Assembly: GCA_023101725.1 (NCBI GenBank)
Contig: JALJCO010009116.1
Coordinates: 62,001-126,000, forward strand
From: Atherinomorus stipes
Lineage: Eukaryota; Chordata; Actinopteri; Atheriniformes; Atherinidae
DNA: 64,000 bases
Direction of reading: 5' to 3'
The notes below the pieces were generated by a model. The model was not told the origin of the DNA. It did no database searches and saw only the letters and a program-made list of their open reading frames with translations. Position 1 is the first letter of the stretch. Each line of letters begins with the position of its first letter. Of the stretch, positions 21,784-31,424 are shown in pieces. A program made the position numbers and the translations under genes.

Positions 21784-22145
21784 TAGTAATAATGGATTAG
21801 ATTGATATCGCGCTTTCTTAAAGGGCACTCAAAGTGCTCACAGTAGGTCCATTGTTCCTTTCACTCCTCATTCATACTTGGTGATGGTAAGCTACATATG
21901 TAGCCACAGCTGCCCTGGGACAGACTGACGGAAGCGTGTCAGACATTTCACGCCTACGGCCCCTCCGACCACCACTGGAACATTCACACATATTCATACA
22001 CCAGCAAGGCCCCCACTGGAGGCAAGGAGGGTTAAGTGTCTTGCCTAAGGACACAATGACAGATGGCTAGGGGATCGGGATTCAAACTGCCGATCCTTCG
22101 ATCATTGGCCGACCTGCTCTACCACCTGAGCCACTATCGCCTCAC
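21784..22145 (-). mobile_element. tRNA-derived SINE, family 2
   Basis: On the minus strand the head reads GAGGCGATAGTGGCTCAGG and TGGTAGAGCAGG (A box), followed by AGTTTGAATCCCGATCC (B-box region, about 22070-22090). The body contains GTCCTTAGGCAAGACACTTA. The 3' end GAAAGCGCGATATCAATC and TAATCCATTATTA is the L2-like tail common in fish SINEs. Its head abuts the foldback at 22148. Confidence 0.85.
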
Positions 22146-22147
22146 CG

Positions 22148-22483
22148 TCATGCTGAGCAAGACTCTGGAGCACCTTTTTAATATCTCACATGCAGCCGAA
22201 ATCTTGTCTTAGCGGTGGCTATATGTAGCACTGTTTAAGCTTTAAAAATATACTAAATGATGTCGTTTGGAGTAAATTATGGGCTCTAATCACTCAGGAC
22301 ACTTAGATTACATTGGACAAGCAGTATGGAAGAATATTGACAAGTTTTTGTGGACTTTTATGGACCTTTTTGGTTTGGGCGCTGGTGAACTCCATTATAT
22401 TAAAGTTGGGGGAAAACGAAAACCTGTCTGATCTCCACCTGCATTTGAGATATTAAAGTGCTCCAGAGTCTTGCTCAGCATGA
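22148..22483. mobile_element. Foldback/MITE with about 45-bp inverted ends
   Basis: The left arm starts TCATGCTGAGCAAGACTCTG (22148-22195). The right arm ending in CAGAGTCTTGCTCAGCATGA (22440-22483) is its reverse complement with a 3-base length difference. About 245 bp lie between. No coding sequence and no confirmed target duplication. Confidence 0.75.
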
Positions 22484-22536
22484 GGTTGAATAGAAGATGA
22501 AGGACCATCATTCTGTGGGTGTACTAGTCCTATAAA

Positions 22537-23139
22537 GCCAGAGTTGGTAATCCTGCTCAGAAATACTTTTTGTTCTACTGGGTGAAATGATCCGATCCTG
22601 ACAGTATCAACACATCATGTATTCATAAAAAAGAAGGAAAAAAGTCAGTCTTCTGTGAGAGCTGCAGTTCTGTAAAAATTGACCAACACCTGCCATTCAC
22701 ACTAAAAAGGCAGGAATTGGTAATTCGCAACTTATAAAAGGAACAAATTGATGCCTTTATGTCTTGTCTCTGTCCCTCCCCCACGTGACCCCCCTATGCG
22801 CCGCTCACTGTAAACAAATATAGCTAACGGACTGCTAACTGCTGCTGCACCAAAAAAACAAAACAGATAAGGATTAAGTCTCAAAGGCGTTGACGTTTGC
22901 AGTGTGGACTTTTTACACTGCAGAAGGAGTTAGACGTGCGAAGATAAAGCTTTTAATAATGTGGTCGGTCAGCTGTTTACTATCAAGCTAACAAGCTATC
23001 CACTCGACTGTTTTCGTTAACCTGCTTGTAAAACATTGGCGCACACGTCCCTGTGCTCTGAAGGCGCAGTTGTGTGTACTGTGTATGTTTTTAAACTGTC
23101 GCTTGCTCAAACCGTTTTTCCAACATTGCCAACCCTAGC
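22537..23139. mobile_element. MITE-like repeat, family M, copy A
   Basis: Short inverted ends: GCCAGAGTTGGTAAT on the left, and on the right ATTGCCAACCCTAGC, which reversed reads GCTAGGGTTGGCAAT. The interior (GTAAACAAATATAGCTAACG, GACGTTTGCAGTGTGGAC) recurs at 32905-33275, and its right end again at 43222-43274. No coding capacity; class unknown. Confidence 0.65.
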
Positions 23140-23204
23140 GTTAATGTGATACTTGGTTAATTTCTTTTTTAATTTCCAGGGGTGTAAACATGCACAAACC
23201 AGAG

Positions 23205-23421
23205 CAAGGGTGGGCAAATCCTCAAGAGCTACTATCCTGCAATTTTTAAAACATGCCCTCTCCAACACACCTGAATCAAATGGCTAATTACCTCAAGCAC
23301 AGGTCATTCAGCTCTGCAGATGCCTGGTAACGAGCCATTCATCTGATTCAGGTGTGGTGGAGAAGGGATGCAACCAAAATGTCCAGGATGGTAGCTCAAG
23401 GACTGGACTTGGGCACCCTTG
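23205..23421. mobile_element. hAT-like MITE (CAGGGGTGCCC type), 217 bp
   Basis: The left end CAAGGGTGGGCAAATCCTC and the right end GACTGGACTTGGGCACCCTT plus G are imperfect inverted copies. Internal halves CAACACACCTGAATCAAATG and CTGATTCAGGTGTGGTGG also pair, so the whole unit is a near-palindrome. It matches the split copy at 15625-16140. Confidence 0.7.
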
Positions 23422-24229
23422 CATTAGAACAATAGAAAAATGGCACATTGCCGCCTTATCACCAAATTTAAAAAAAACTCTTTCTTCCTGGAGATGGAAC
23501 GTCTAATTCATTCCAAGTTATTATTCCTCCACTTAAAGGATAAGTTTCTTTTTTTTTTTTTAACCTGGACCTTATTTCTAGGAGTATATATGTGCATTAA
23601 AAAAAAAAGTAAAATAACATAAAAAATATACTCACTGGTATTTACTCAAAAGGGAAAATAATAGCAAGTTTGCTCTAACACATGTATGTTGTCAATGGCC
23701 CTTCAGACCTGCAATTTAACATAAAAAAAATATTAAGGATAAAGGATGAAAAAATAAAAGGAAGAAAAAAAAAAAAAAAAAAAAAAAAGAGAGAAAAAAA
23801 AAATAAAAAAAAAAACATGGAAAATATTTCACACAGTTAGTCACTTTTCAAAATAAAATTAAATACTAACAGGGTGGAAAGGATCCTAATGGTGGAACGT
23901 TGTTTTATAAGGTGAAAAAAGCATCAAAATAACAGGGTGGAACACAATTTTGAGGACATCCCTTGAATAATGAAAAAATTTAATTAATATTTTTAAAATT
24001 CACATGTATTCATACACAGATATTAACGATGTTTAAACAATGATAAAGTCAAATATATTTATTTTATTTTCATTGCAATAATTACAGTGAGAAACTGAAT
24101 CTATAGTGATTAAACCTACTATTTATAGTACTGTATTGCCACATAAGCACTGTTTTTTAGAATATTTTACCTGTTTTTATTTGTGCAGTAAATAAACTGG
24201 CACTGTAAATGCAATTAAAATCAAAGTAT
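23422..24229. other. A-rich anonymous DNA
   Basis: It contains poly(A)-rich runs at 23764-23815 and otherwise AT-rich sequence with no gene. The A-rich run could be a retroposon tail, but no body is recognisable upstream. Confidence 0.4.
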
Positions 24230-24233
24230 TTAA

Positions 24234-24930
24234 AGGCCTCCTTCCACTGAAAACCCGTTTAACTTGCTCCTTCGAAGAAAAAGAAGAAAAAGAAAAATGG
24301 AAAGAAAAATAAGGAAAAAAAAAAGAAGAAAGAAAATGAGAAAAAGAAAAAACAAGAAAAAGAGAAAAAAGAAAAAAAAAGGAGAAAAGGGGAAAAATAA
24401 AAGGAAAAAAAATAGTGAAATACGGAGGGTTTCCCCTTGTTTACTTCCACATGCTGACTTGCTAGCGTTGCGTTCCCCCCAGTCGGCTGTGCTTCCTCAT
24501 CACAAAAACAATACGAAGAAAAGAGCGAATCGGGAACAGCCTTGCCCTTCTACGTCACATTGCAAATAGCGTATCCCACGTGGGGTTTCTATCTGTCCAT
24601 TGGAAGGCAGGTAACCCTCCACTACACGCTAGAAGTAAAGACGGCACGACTGTAGCTTCGGAGTTGAGAAGCTAATTAGCTAACTGTTTGTTAGCATGGC
24701 GGAACAAACTTGTTTGTTGGCTCTATTTCCTGTCTGTAACGAAATAAGAGCGGAGGGCGGAGCTTCCTTCATACACTGATGGGAGGCAGCCAATCAGACG
24801 GAAATTCATGAGAAGGACCCGGAAAAGCCTGCCGTTGGACCACAAGCCTCTCTTCTAGTATACAAATACAGCTGGATACAAAGCAACCAGAACACAGAAA
24901 TATTAATTAAATGACCATGGAAGTACAACT
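24234..24930 (-). mobile_element. TTAA-flanked DNA element, family K, copy 1
   Basis: Flanked by TTAA at 24230-24233 and 24931-24934. On the minus strand it runs from AGTTGTACTTCCATGG to CAGTGGAAGGAGGCCT, with a weak inverted match around CTTCCA. A closely similar copy lies in the opposite orientation at 35146-35750, also inside TTAA. TTAA targets are used by piggyBac and Kolobok transposons; which of these applies is not clear. No transposase is encoded. This copy alone carries a purine-tract insertion. Confidence 0.82.
24273..24413 (+). repeat. 140-nt purine (A/G) tract inserted in the family K element
   Basis: The sequence between CTTGCTCCTTC and TGAAATACGG is almost purely A and G. In the sister copy (35711-35731, reversed) those flanks are directly joined. 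The tract is therefore an insertion or expansion specific to this copy. The lysine/arginine-rich open frame across it is a composition artefact. Confidence 0.85.
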
Positions 24931-24934
24931 TTAA

Positions 24935-25916
24935 TTGATATTTCTTAAACAGTCAAACAATATTATAAAACAACTGCAACTGAAATCACAGTATGTTTTT
25001 TTTTTTATTTTAGTGAATGCATAAAATACTGTAAATGGCAGTACTGTTTTTGCTGTAAAATGTATTCATAGTTACTACCTTGCTATTTGTTGCCAGTAAG
25101 TTACTGTGAATTTGAAGGCAATTTTCTTTCCCCAGTGTCCACTCTGAGTCAACCAAAAATCTTCCACACACACACACAAAGTACTCTTCCATGTTTTCCA
25201 GAACAATGTTTTTTCTGCCCTGAAACACAGCTTCATTTTACAGTTTTATCAGTTTTATTTTCTGGGTACAAACAATTTGGAATATGAGGGAACTTTGTTC
25301 CAATATTCAGTGTTTACTTTTTTATTAGCTTACATTTTATTAAAATGGTATTGTAGGTGTTTGTGAAAATGGAATCAGAAATTTGTGAAACATATTTGAT
25401 TCTGGACCAGATTAGTCAGGTGTGTCTGTTCTTCAAATTGTTTGTTTCACATTGAAAAATGGAACTAAAGATACAATAAGAAGTGCAGTTTGTGCATTTT
25501 TTTTTCCATTCAAGCTGGCTCAAATCCACGGTTAAGCTCTACAACTATGTGGAATTGTCTGAATTATATTCTGGAGCACACACCAGATACTTGTCTTTTA
25601 AATCTGTTCGGCTTTTTGGATTTTGGAGTGTTTGCTGTTGTTCAGTTTTAGGTTGAAAAGCTGTACCACAATAACAGCTCATTCCAAATCTTCATTGTGT
25701 TTTTTGTAACCGGGTCAGCTGTATGCCATGTCTTTCCAGACAAGCTTCCAGATTTACTTGGGTGTGTGGATCATCACCAAAGATGTTGTTGATTTGACTC
25801 CTGCTCATTGTTGCCTAGCATGCCTTCTGTCCACATTTGTATTTGTATATGGTTGTTTCTTATCTAATTTTATGATTGTTCCAATCATGTCTCAATAAGT
25901 GAAGTCATTTTTTAAT
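24935..25916. other. No recognised gene
   Basis: AT-rich DNA with TACTGTAAATGGCAGTACTG-like small palindromes (25027-25045), which hint at a decayed MITE. Nothing further is supported. Confidence 0.35.
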
Positions 25917-26713
25917 TTATGGCTTATGGAGAATTTGAAGGTCTATTTTCTGAGTTGGATTATGAGGGTTCAGTATTTGTTCATCAACAACCTGCTGGAA
26001 AACCTCTCTCCAAAGACGTTCAATGCGCTGGTTGTGTGCAGACTGATCTGCAATGTGCCTTGAATGTTCCTGTCCTTGCAGTAAGTTCATTAAAAGCAAC
26101 CAGGGCACTCTCTCCGTGATCCGATCTCACTCAGGCAGGTAATCCATACATACAGGTTGCTTGAACAAGATGAGTCAACACTGTACGAGCTGTGTTGTCT
26201 TTGCTGCGGCTGAAGTACATTACTAGTCTGGAGTTTCCTTCTAACTAGCATTTGCCACTAATCCCCACCTGTAAAACATTTTCAAAATACAAAAAAGAAT
26301 AAATGATTAGTTGTAAGGCAATTTCTTATACAGTAGATTACATTGAAAAAGCTCATTTTGAATAAAGATAACCTTTAAATTGAGGATGAAAAATGACCCT
26401 GGATTTGGCGAACAAACCACCATCAAAGTACTTGTCCTGACTTCACAGTGTAATTAGCTTATTCTGTTATGTTAAAAGGAAATGTGATTATCGAAGTGAG
26501 ACGCTTATGGCTATCAATGTGCCAAAGACTACTGGGGAATGGCACATAAAATGCCCTCCTGGCCACAGTCTGGCTCCATCTTTGAGCAGCGGCAGCTGGG
26601 TCAGTGTGAGTAAGGGTCTGTCGAACTCTTCTTCTTGTTACTACATTCCCTACAGCATTTAGATATGCCCTCATTGTCTGAAAGGGTTTATATAACATTA
26701 CTGTATGATGCAA
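25917..26713 (-). pseudogene. Integrase-like (rve-type DDE) transposase remnant
   Basis: The minus strand reads in order: RRRVRQTLTHTDPAAAAQRW; FPSSLWHIDSHKRL; after a gap, SRLVMYFSRSKDNTARTVL, CMYGLPA and VRSDHGESALVAF; then after a frameshift QSAHNQRIERLWREVFQQ. These match the integrase-type transposase family of animals, whose catalytic residues lie in WHID, RSDHGGEN and HNQRIERLWR. All three acidic positions (D, D, E) can still be read. The block at about 26185-26460 that separates the first D from the next motif ends in a TTTTACAG acceptor-like site, so it may be an intron. Stops and frameshifts make it a pseudogene. IS3EU/Ginger-like is a guess. Confidence 0.72.
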
Positions 26714-26859
26714 CTTGTGTGGAGTAAAATGAGGGCGTTATTTGGTAGTTGAACCCACCTTATAATCCTGAAACCGCTCCTTGGGAAAAGTGCAGCATTC
26801 TCACTTCAGAACCTGATCTTGGAAAACTGGTTGTGGAGTCTCTTTACAACCTGCGTGAA

Positions 26860-26985
26860 GTTTTGCCCCCCACCCCACGCAAAACTCAGTGAAAATTTCT
26901 CCTCTACCTCCTCCCCCTGGCTCCACCATTCTTAATCTTAATCTGTCATTTAATTTCTATGCTGATGACATACTGTAGGTGTAAC
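26860..26985 (+). pseudogene. L2-type LINE fragment with YADD
   Basis: The plus strand gives PLAPPFLNLNLSFNFYADDI, the RT motif C region with an intact YADD. Coding similarity stops at about 26985. It is probably the upstream part of the L2-like pieces at 28300-28610 and 29235-29345, interrupted by insertions. Confidence 0.6.
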
Positions 26986-26989
26986 GGAT

Positions 26990-27500
26990 GGGTCCTTTAC
27001 AGATACCGGTGACTGCAAGAGGAGGGGAAAGAAAGACCGGCCTGGCCAGCAGGTGGTTAAAAGAAATAAAAGCTTTAAGCTCCGGGCGGCCGCGCCTCCG
27101 GCTGTAGGCCCTCCTTGTGGATCCGCGACCGCCCTCCGACTCCCGAGCCACTCTTCCGCGTCGCCGTCACCGCCGCCGCCGCTGCCACACCGCTGCCTCG
27201 AGCCCACCCCAGCCGGGGGACTCGCATCCTCCCCCGGCTGCGCCTCCTGTACCCAGTCCTTCTTCGACTCCTCACCTCTCTGTTTCCCCCAGTCCTGCCC
27301 CTGTTGTCCGCACACCGGCTTTTATCCTTCCAAATAAGTCAGGGGAGGAGTCCTTCTCCCCAGGTGCTGCCAATCAGTTCGTTAACAGCTCCCACTAGCT
27401 TGGAACTAAAACCAAGTTAAATACCACACAAAAACCATAAAAAGCATGCTAAAAACCAAGCTAGTGGGCAGAGTCCAGTCTCTGGCAGCACCCAGCCGTT
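26990..27500. other. GC-rich segment of unknown origin
   Basis: A CpG- and GCC-rich block (27080-27310), unlike the AT-rich surroundings. Overlapping proline/arginine-rich frames are composition artefacts. The part at about 27335-27480, with GGGGAGGAGTCC and CCCACTAGCTTGG, resembles 29660-29745. It separates two pieces of LINE, so it may be a mobile element whose ends I cannot define. Confidence 0.45.
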
Positions 27501-27512
27501 CTTCCTGTGACA

Positions 27513-28251
27513 TAGGGCTGGACGATAATTCAATATCGATATATATCGATCGATAGAGGTTTTTTCAATAGAAAAAAAAAGAGGGTCAATAAAAGTTCTA
27601 CATACGTTTTCCGCTGTAGCTTATCTGGTAGCATGATACTACAGTCACACCTTCCGCCAAACCAATCACAAACGCAGACCAGGCAAAGGCTAAATTGGAA
27701 TTCAGTGTTTTGCCCCTTTCAGACTTGCACTGGAAAGCGGTAATATTGCGGACTCTGTCCTTTATAACGCTGCATTCAGACATGTGTACTGGTCTTTTAC
27801 CTCTGAGATGTAGCGGACATGTAGCTACTGGCTGGTCTCCATGTCACAAGAGAGGAAATGTTGCGGCACGTCTTTTTGGCTAAAAGCGCAAGAAAATGTT
27901 CTGGACAGAGTTGAAGGGAGAGCGGGGCTGTGCTGACTTTTCCGCAACATTTCCTGATGTATGAAAGCGCCCGGGACGCGATAAGTCCGCAAGAAAGCGC
28001 CATGTTTGAAAAGACGAGTCCGTTTAAAGACCGGATGTATTTTACCGCTCATGTTCCGCAATGCAAGTCTGAAAATGACTTTAGTGCGAACTTTATTATA
28101 AGTAGGTCATTCAGCAAAAGCTTAAATGGCGAGGACTGCACCTAAAATAGCTTTTAATTTGATAATGGCTTCTTTATTTTTTTGATAAATATCGATGGAT
28201 ACAGATTTTTTTTTTTATCGATAATCTTTTTTTCTATATTGTCCAGCCCTA
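27513..28251. mobile_element. Non-autonomous hAT-type element, 739 bp
   Basis: The left end TAGGGCTGGACGATAATTC and the right end TTCTATATTGTCCAGCCCTA are inverted. Flanking 8-mers CTGTGACA and CGATGACA agree at six of eight positions. ATCGAT-rich sub-terminal motifs are present at both ends. The interior has inverted TTGCGG(A)ACAT-type motifs and no transposase. Confidence 0.82.
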
Positions 28252-28299
28252 CGATGACATCCAGTCATCCAGCGGTGACATCCGACCTCTTCGTTCCTC

Positions 28300-28612
28300 C
28301 AGCACTCACAATCCCGCCCTCCACAACCTATCCTGCTTTCGGAACAACATTAAACTTTGGCTCACAAGCAACTTCCTCCACTTACACGACAATAAGACAG
28401 AGTTCATTCTTTTTGGCACCCCCCATATGCTACACACCTCCCCAGTTTCAGCCCCTCTGATCCATTCCCTTCAGCCCTCTGTCAGAAACCTTGGAGTAAT
28501 CTTCAATGAAAGCCTAAGGTTTGATGAGCAGATCAGCGCTGTGGTTTGCCTGATCTTTTTCTAGCTACGCCTCCTCCCTAAGGTCAAGTAGTTTCTGAGC
28601 CGCAGTGACCAT
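28300..28612 (+). pseudogene. L2-type LINE RT/C-terminal fragment
   Basis: Plus-strand translation, with frame changes, gives NPALHNLSCFRNNIKLWLTS, NFLHLHDNKTEFILFGTPHM and PSVRNLGVIFNESLRFDEQI. These match the WL..N.L.LN..KTE.ILFG and RNLGVIFD motifs of L2-type LINEs, and LRLLPKVKXFLS follows. Cut at 28613 by the second Harbinger copy. Confidence 0.78.
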
Positions 28613-29180
28613 GGGGCCTCGTACAAAGCGTTCGTACGCACAAAAATGTGGCGTATAATCAATGTCACAGCAAAGTTGAGATGTATCAAGAGTGACATGA
28701 GCGTCGAAATGCGTGGTGCTTCATGTCAACCTCATGGCTGGTGTATGAATGTTTCTACAGCTGTGGAGCCTTACGCGACACTTAGAGGCGACGCTGGGAA
28801 ACTGTTATAAGAAATAAATGTGAAAACAATCAGTCCCCACACAGTACGCCTAATATGTTCAGAAACGCACAACCCTGATGAACAATGCCTGTCTACAATT
28901 ACATCAGTGGCTATAAAAGTGCAAAGTGGTGAAAAAACTAGGCTATTGTCAAGCATGGCTGCTGAAGTGATGTAAGAAGACATTACAAATGGTGCCGTAC
29001 ACAGAGAGCACGAGGATTTGATGACAACTGGCTGGTCAGCCACTTTAGGTTTCCAGGACAATCTCTGTGCAGATCTGAGGCCAGGCTTGCGGGGCAACAC
29101 AGCCAGCTGGAGCCATGTGCCACCATGCGTTCCAGCAAATAAATTCATTTATTCAACTATTTATTTATTAAAACATGCTG
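28613..29180 (+). mobile_element. PIF-Harbinger element copy 2, incomplete
   Basis: Starts GGGGCCTCGTACAAAG and is colinear with the reverse complement of 17688-19128, from its right end inward (TTCGTACGCACAAAAA, GAAATGCGTGGTGCTTCA, GCTGGTGTATGAATGTTTCT). Similarity fades after about 29180, and no matching far end is seen. It interrupts an L2-type LINE. Confidence 0.8.
29010..29165 (+). pseudogene. Harbinger nuclease N-terminal remnant, copy 2
   Basis: Across two frames the translation gives RFDDNWLVSHFRFPR, then LCADLRPGLRGNTASW and CVPANKFIY. This is the same region as the 18590-18720 remnant and is better preserved (FDDNWL intact). A frameshift separates the two halves. The DDE domain is absent. 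Confidence 0.7.
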
Positions 29181-29234
29181 CAGGCCGCTTCCTGATAAAT
29201 ACTTCCAGATTCACTTCACCCCACCCTCACCCTC

Positions 29235-29345
29235 CTCCTTACACTGGTTCCCAGTCTGCTACCACATTGAGTTTTAACCGTTGCTCCTTGCTTTCCGAGC
29301 TGTCAATACTGTAGCGAGAAGCATCCGAGTATTAAAGCTTACAGT
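29235..29345 (+). pseudogene. L2-type LINE C-terminal fragment
   Basis: Plus-strand frames give HWFPVCYHIEF and PLLLAFRAVNT, matching the LHWLPVxxRIxFKxLLLxFKAL motif near the end of L2-type ORF2. Together with 26860-26985 and 28300-28612 it outlines one LINE broken by several insertions. Confidence 0.65.
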
Positions 29346-29364
29346 ACAGTTGATTTGGTTTATT

Positions 29365-29577
29365 TTAACTAGAATGCAAGCAATGTGCTGTGAAACTTTG
29401 AATTAAATTACGCACGATGTCCGAGCCAATACCTTCCTTAACTCCTCCCAGGTTAGCAATAGCGGGGTCGATTGCTTGCCATTCTCTCCGAGCTGCAGAT
29501 CCTTGATGATATGCTCTTTCAATGGTAGTACAATGCCATGTCTGCTCCGAACTCACTGCACTTCTCAAAACCCACAA
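29365..29577 (-). other. Open frame of uncertain origin, weakly Myb-like
   Basis: The 70-residue minus frame includes SAARREWQAIDPAIANLGG, which faintly resembles the REWQAITDAVNAVG motif of Harbinger Myb/SANT-like proteins. Its orientation relative to the nuclease remnant of copy 2 is tail-to-tail, as in copy 1. The similarity is too weak for a firm call. Confidence 0.3.
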
Positions 29578-29639
29578 CTATAACACTGCTCTTTCTAATA
29601 ATGAAATACTGGCAGTTTCATCCCTTGAACAAGCGCAGG

Positions 29640-29770
29640 GAATTTGTCTCAACAAGCCGCGGTTTAAAACCAGACTCAGGGGAGGTCCTCTCTCCACGTG
29701 CCGCTAACTAGTTCATTAAAAAAATCCCACTAGCTTGCATATAAAAACAGCTGAAAACCAACCCCCCCCA
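29640..29770 (+). repeat. Direct repeat of 27335-27480
   Basis: Shares CAGGGGAGG, the TCTCC(C/A)..GTGC(T/C)GC spacing, AGTTCATTAA/AGTTCGTTAA and CCCACTAGCTTG with the earlier segment, in the same orientation. Possibly two ends of one element (LTR-like) or two copies of a small repeat. Confidence 0.45.
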
Positions 29771-30650
29771 AAGGGTGAAGGGGGAGCTACACCCTTTGCT
29801 AAAACTGTAAAAAGTTCTGTAGTGTGTCTATAATTTCCTTAACAACTGGACCACATGCACTGTTTGGTCAGCTGCAGTCATCCAAGGTGTATTTGGGGAC
29901 TTCGTCTTCTTATTTTTGTAGAACACAAAGAAAAACAAACATAAGGTTTTGCATCATTTTCTTGGTCATTCCAAGCGTGCATGATTTGTGTGTTGTGGGG
30001 ACTGCTGCTATGGTTACAGGTGATCTTCCATATTTTGAGGTTAATGGAAAATACATTAAGTATCAGTGTATAGATGCAGGATAATACGCCTCAAGACTAA
30101 TGGGTGGTTTAACACTAAGTGTTCCTTTCTTCCACAGAATCCATTTTAATTATAGTAAGTGCAGACTTGGAGGGGAGTATTCCACTTACAATGTGGCCAC
30201 TGGCCAAGTTTAGCAAAAATATCACTAAAATATCTGATAGAAAAATGGTGAAAATACCAGTAAAAATAGCCTCTTCAAAATGAATGCAGAATTAATAAAT
30301 TCACGAGTAACTGGAATGGATTCCCATCACATGCATAAAAACTAAGAATGTCCACGCAAAGACGAGATTTTATTTAATTATTCTTTTTGTTCATCTTAGA
30401 AGAATTTGAGTTTAAAGCTGTTATTAAACACGAGACGCTGAGAGTTAGTGATGAAGGTTTCATCGGGTAAAACTGGTAAGGTAGAATTGGGATGGTTTAG
30501 TGAGAATATTAATGTTTGGATGGGAGGAAATGAAAAAAGATGCCAACAGGAAGGGGGAAAGGCTGAGACAATGGTCGAGACTGATTAGGCAGATGGGGCA
30601 TTTAAATAAAAAATACAGTTTTGATCATGAAAGACAAACCAAAGAACACT
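29771..30650. other. No recognised feature
   Basis: Anonymous AT-rich DNA. No reading frame with a domain, no clear repeat ends. Confidence 0.4.
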
Positions 30651-30654
30651 AGCT

Positions 30655-31155
30655 GTGTTTACATGGACAAATATCTGACTGACTTAAATCTTTCGGATCA
30701 GAGATTCCAGCTGGAATGTTTACATGGACACTGGAAAAAGTGATCCGATCAGTTGCATAAACTTGATGGACAGATTTAATACAAACGTAATGCTGTTGAC
30801 ATGCGCAATGCCTCCAAGCTTGGAAGAAGAGGGATTTCCTTCTTTTAAAATTGATTATCTTTTTACTGTTGGAACGCTGAATAATCTTGAACTTTCAGTT
30901 TCTAACATAAACGTAGCATCTGCCACAGTCCCATTCTGTTTTGCTTCCACTGTCCTCCCTGAATCTGCTACGTCACATAACCGTGATTCAAGCATGTGCA
31001 GAGACAACAGCACAGAAACCATCACAATGAGTGTTAACATGGTCATTTTTTTCCTGCTGATCTGATTGTAAAAAGGTTTAAACCACCTTCTCAATCAGAT
31101 TGAAAATTCTTTTTGATCGAGGCCGATCGGATCAGCTGACATGTTTAGGTCCAGA
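30655..31155. repeat. Candidate MITE with TGTTTACATGGACA motifs
   Basis: GTGTTTACATGGACA occurs at about 30656 and TGTTTACATGGACACTGG at about 30718. The sequence closes with GATCGGATCAGCTGACATG (31125-31143), a partial inverse of GTGATCCGATCAGTTG (30740-30755). The 113-residue open frame inside has no domain. The element boundaries are uncertain. Confidence 0.4.
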
Positions 31156-31359
31156 AGTGACAAATACAAAACAATAAACTATTGACAATTTCAATCACCT
31201 ATTAGCTTCATTTAATGCAAAAGTTAATGTAAATAAGAAGTGTAATGCAAAAAAAAGATAAAAATTACGCCTTTCTTAAATTTTACTCAACCACAAATAA
31301 TTTTACTCCCTCAACACAATGAATACAGATACAAATACCGAATGCTTTGCACACCCCTG

Positions 31360-31363
<4 letters not shown>

Positions 31364-31419
<56 letters not shown>
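31364..31419. repeat. (TA)n microsatellite
   Basis: An uninterrupted TA run of about 55 bp that replaces the expected distal inverted repeat of the adjoining Tc1 copy. Confidence 0.95.

Positions 31420-31424
<5 letters not shown>

Noticed and set aside
22074..22145. tRNA gene on the minus strand
   Set aside because: It is the head of the family 2 SINE, continuous with the SINE body and an L2-like tail.
24264..24569. Lys/Arg-rich 101-residue open frame resembling a basic nuclear protein
   Set aside because: It is the translation of a purine tract absent from the sister element copy, so it is a composition artefact.
27075..27420. Pro/Arg-rich frames as a host gene near a CpG island
   Set aside because: Overlapping frames on both strands with low-complexity peptide. 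The block sits between two pieces of one LINE and is better explained as inserted GC-rich DNA.
27335..29770. LTR retrotransposon with paired LTRs
   Set aside because: The similarity between the two segments is short and patchy. No TG...CA ends, primer-binding site or gag-pol was found between them, so it is kept only as a direct-repeat observation.
30724..31065. 113-residue frame as a host exon
   Set aside because: It lies in a candidate MITE, overlaps a minus frame of similar length, and shows no domain or splice signals.
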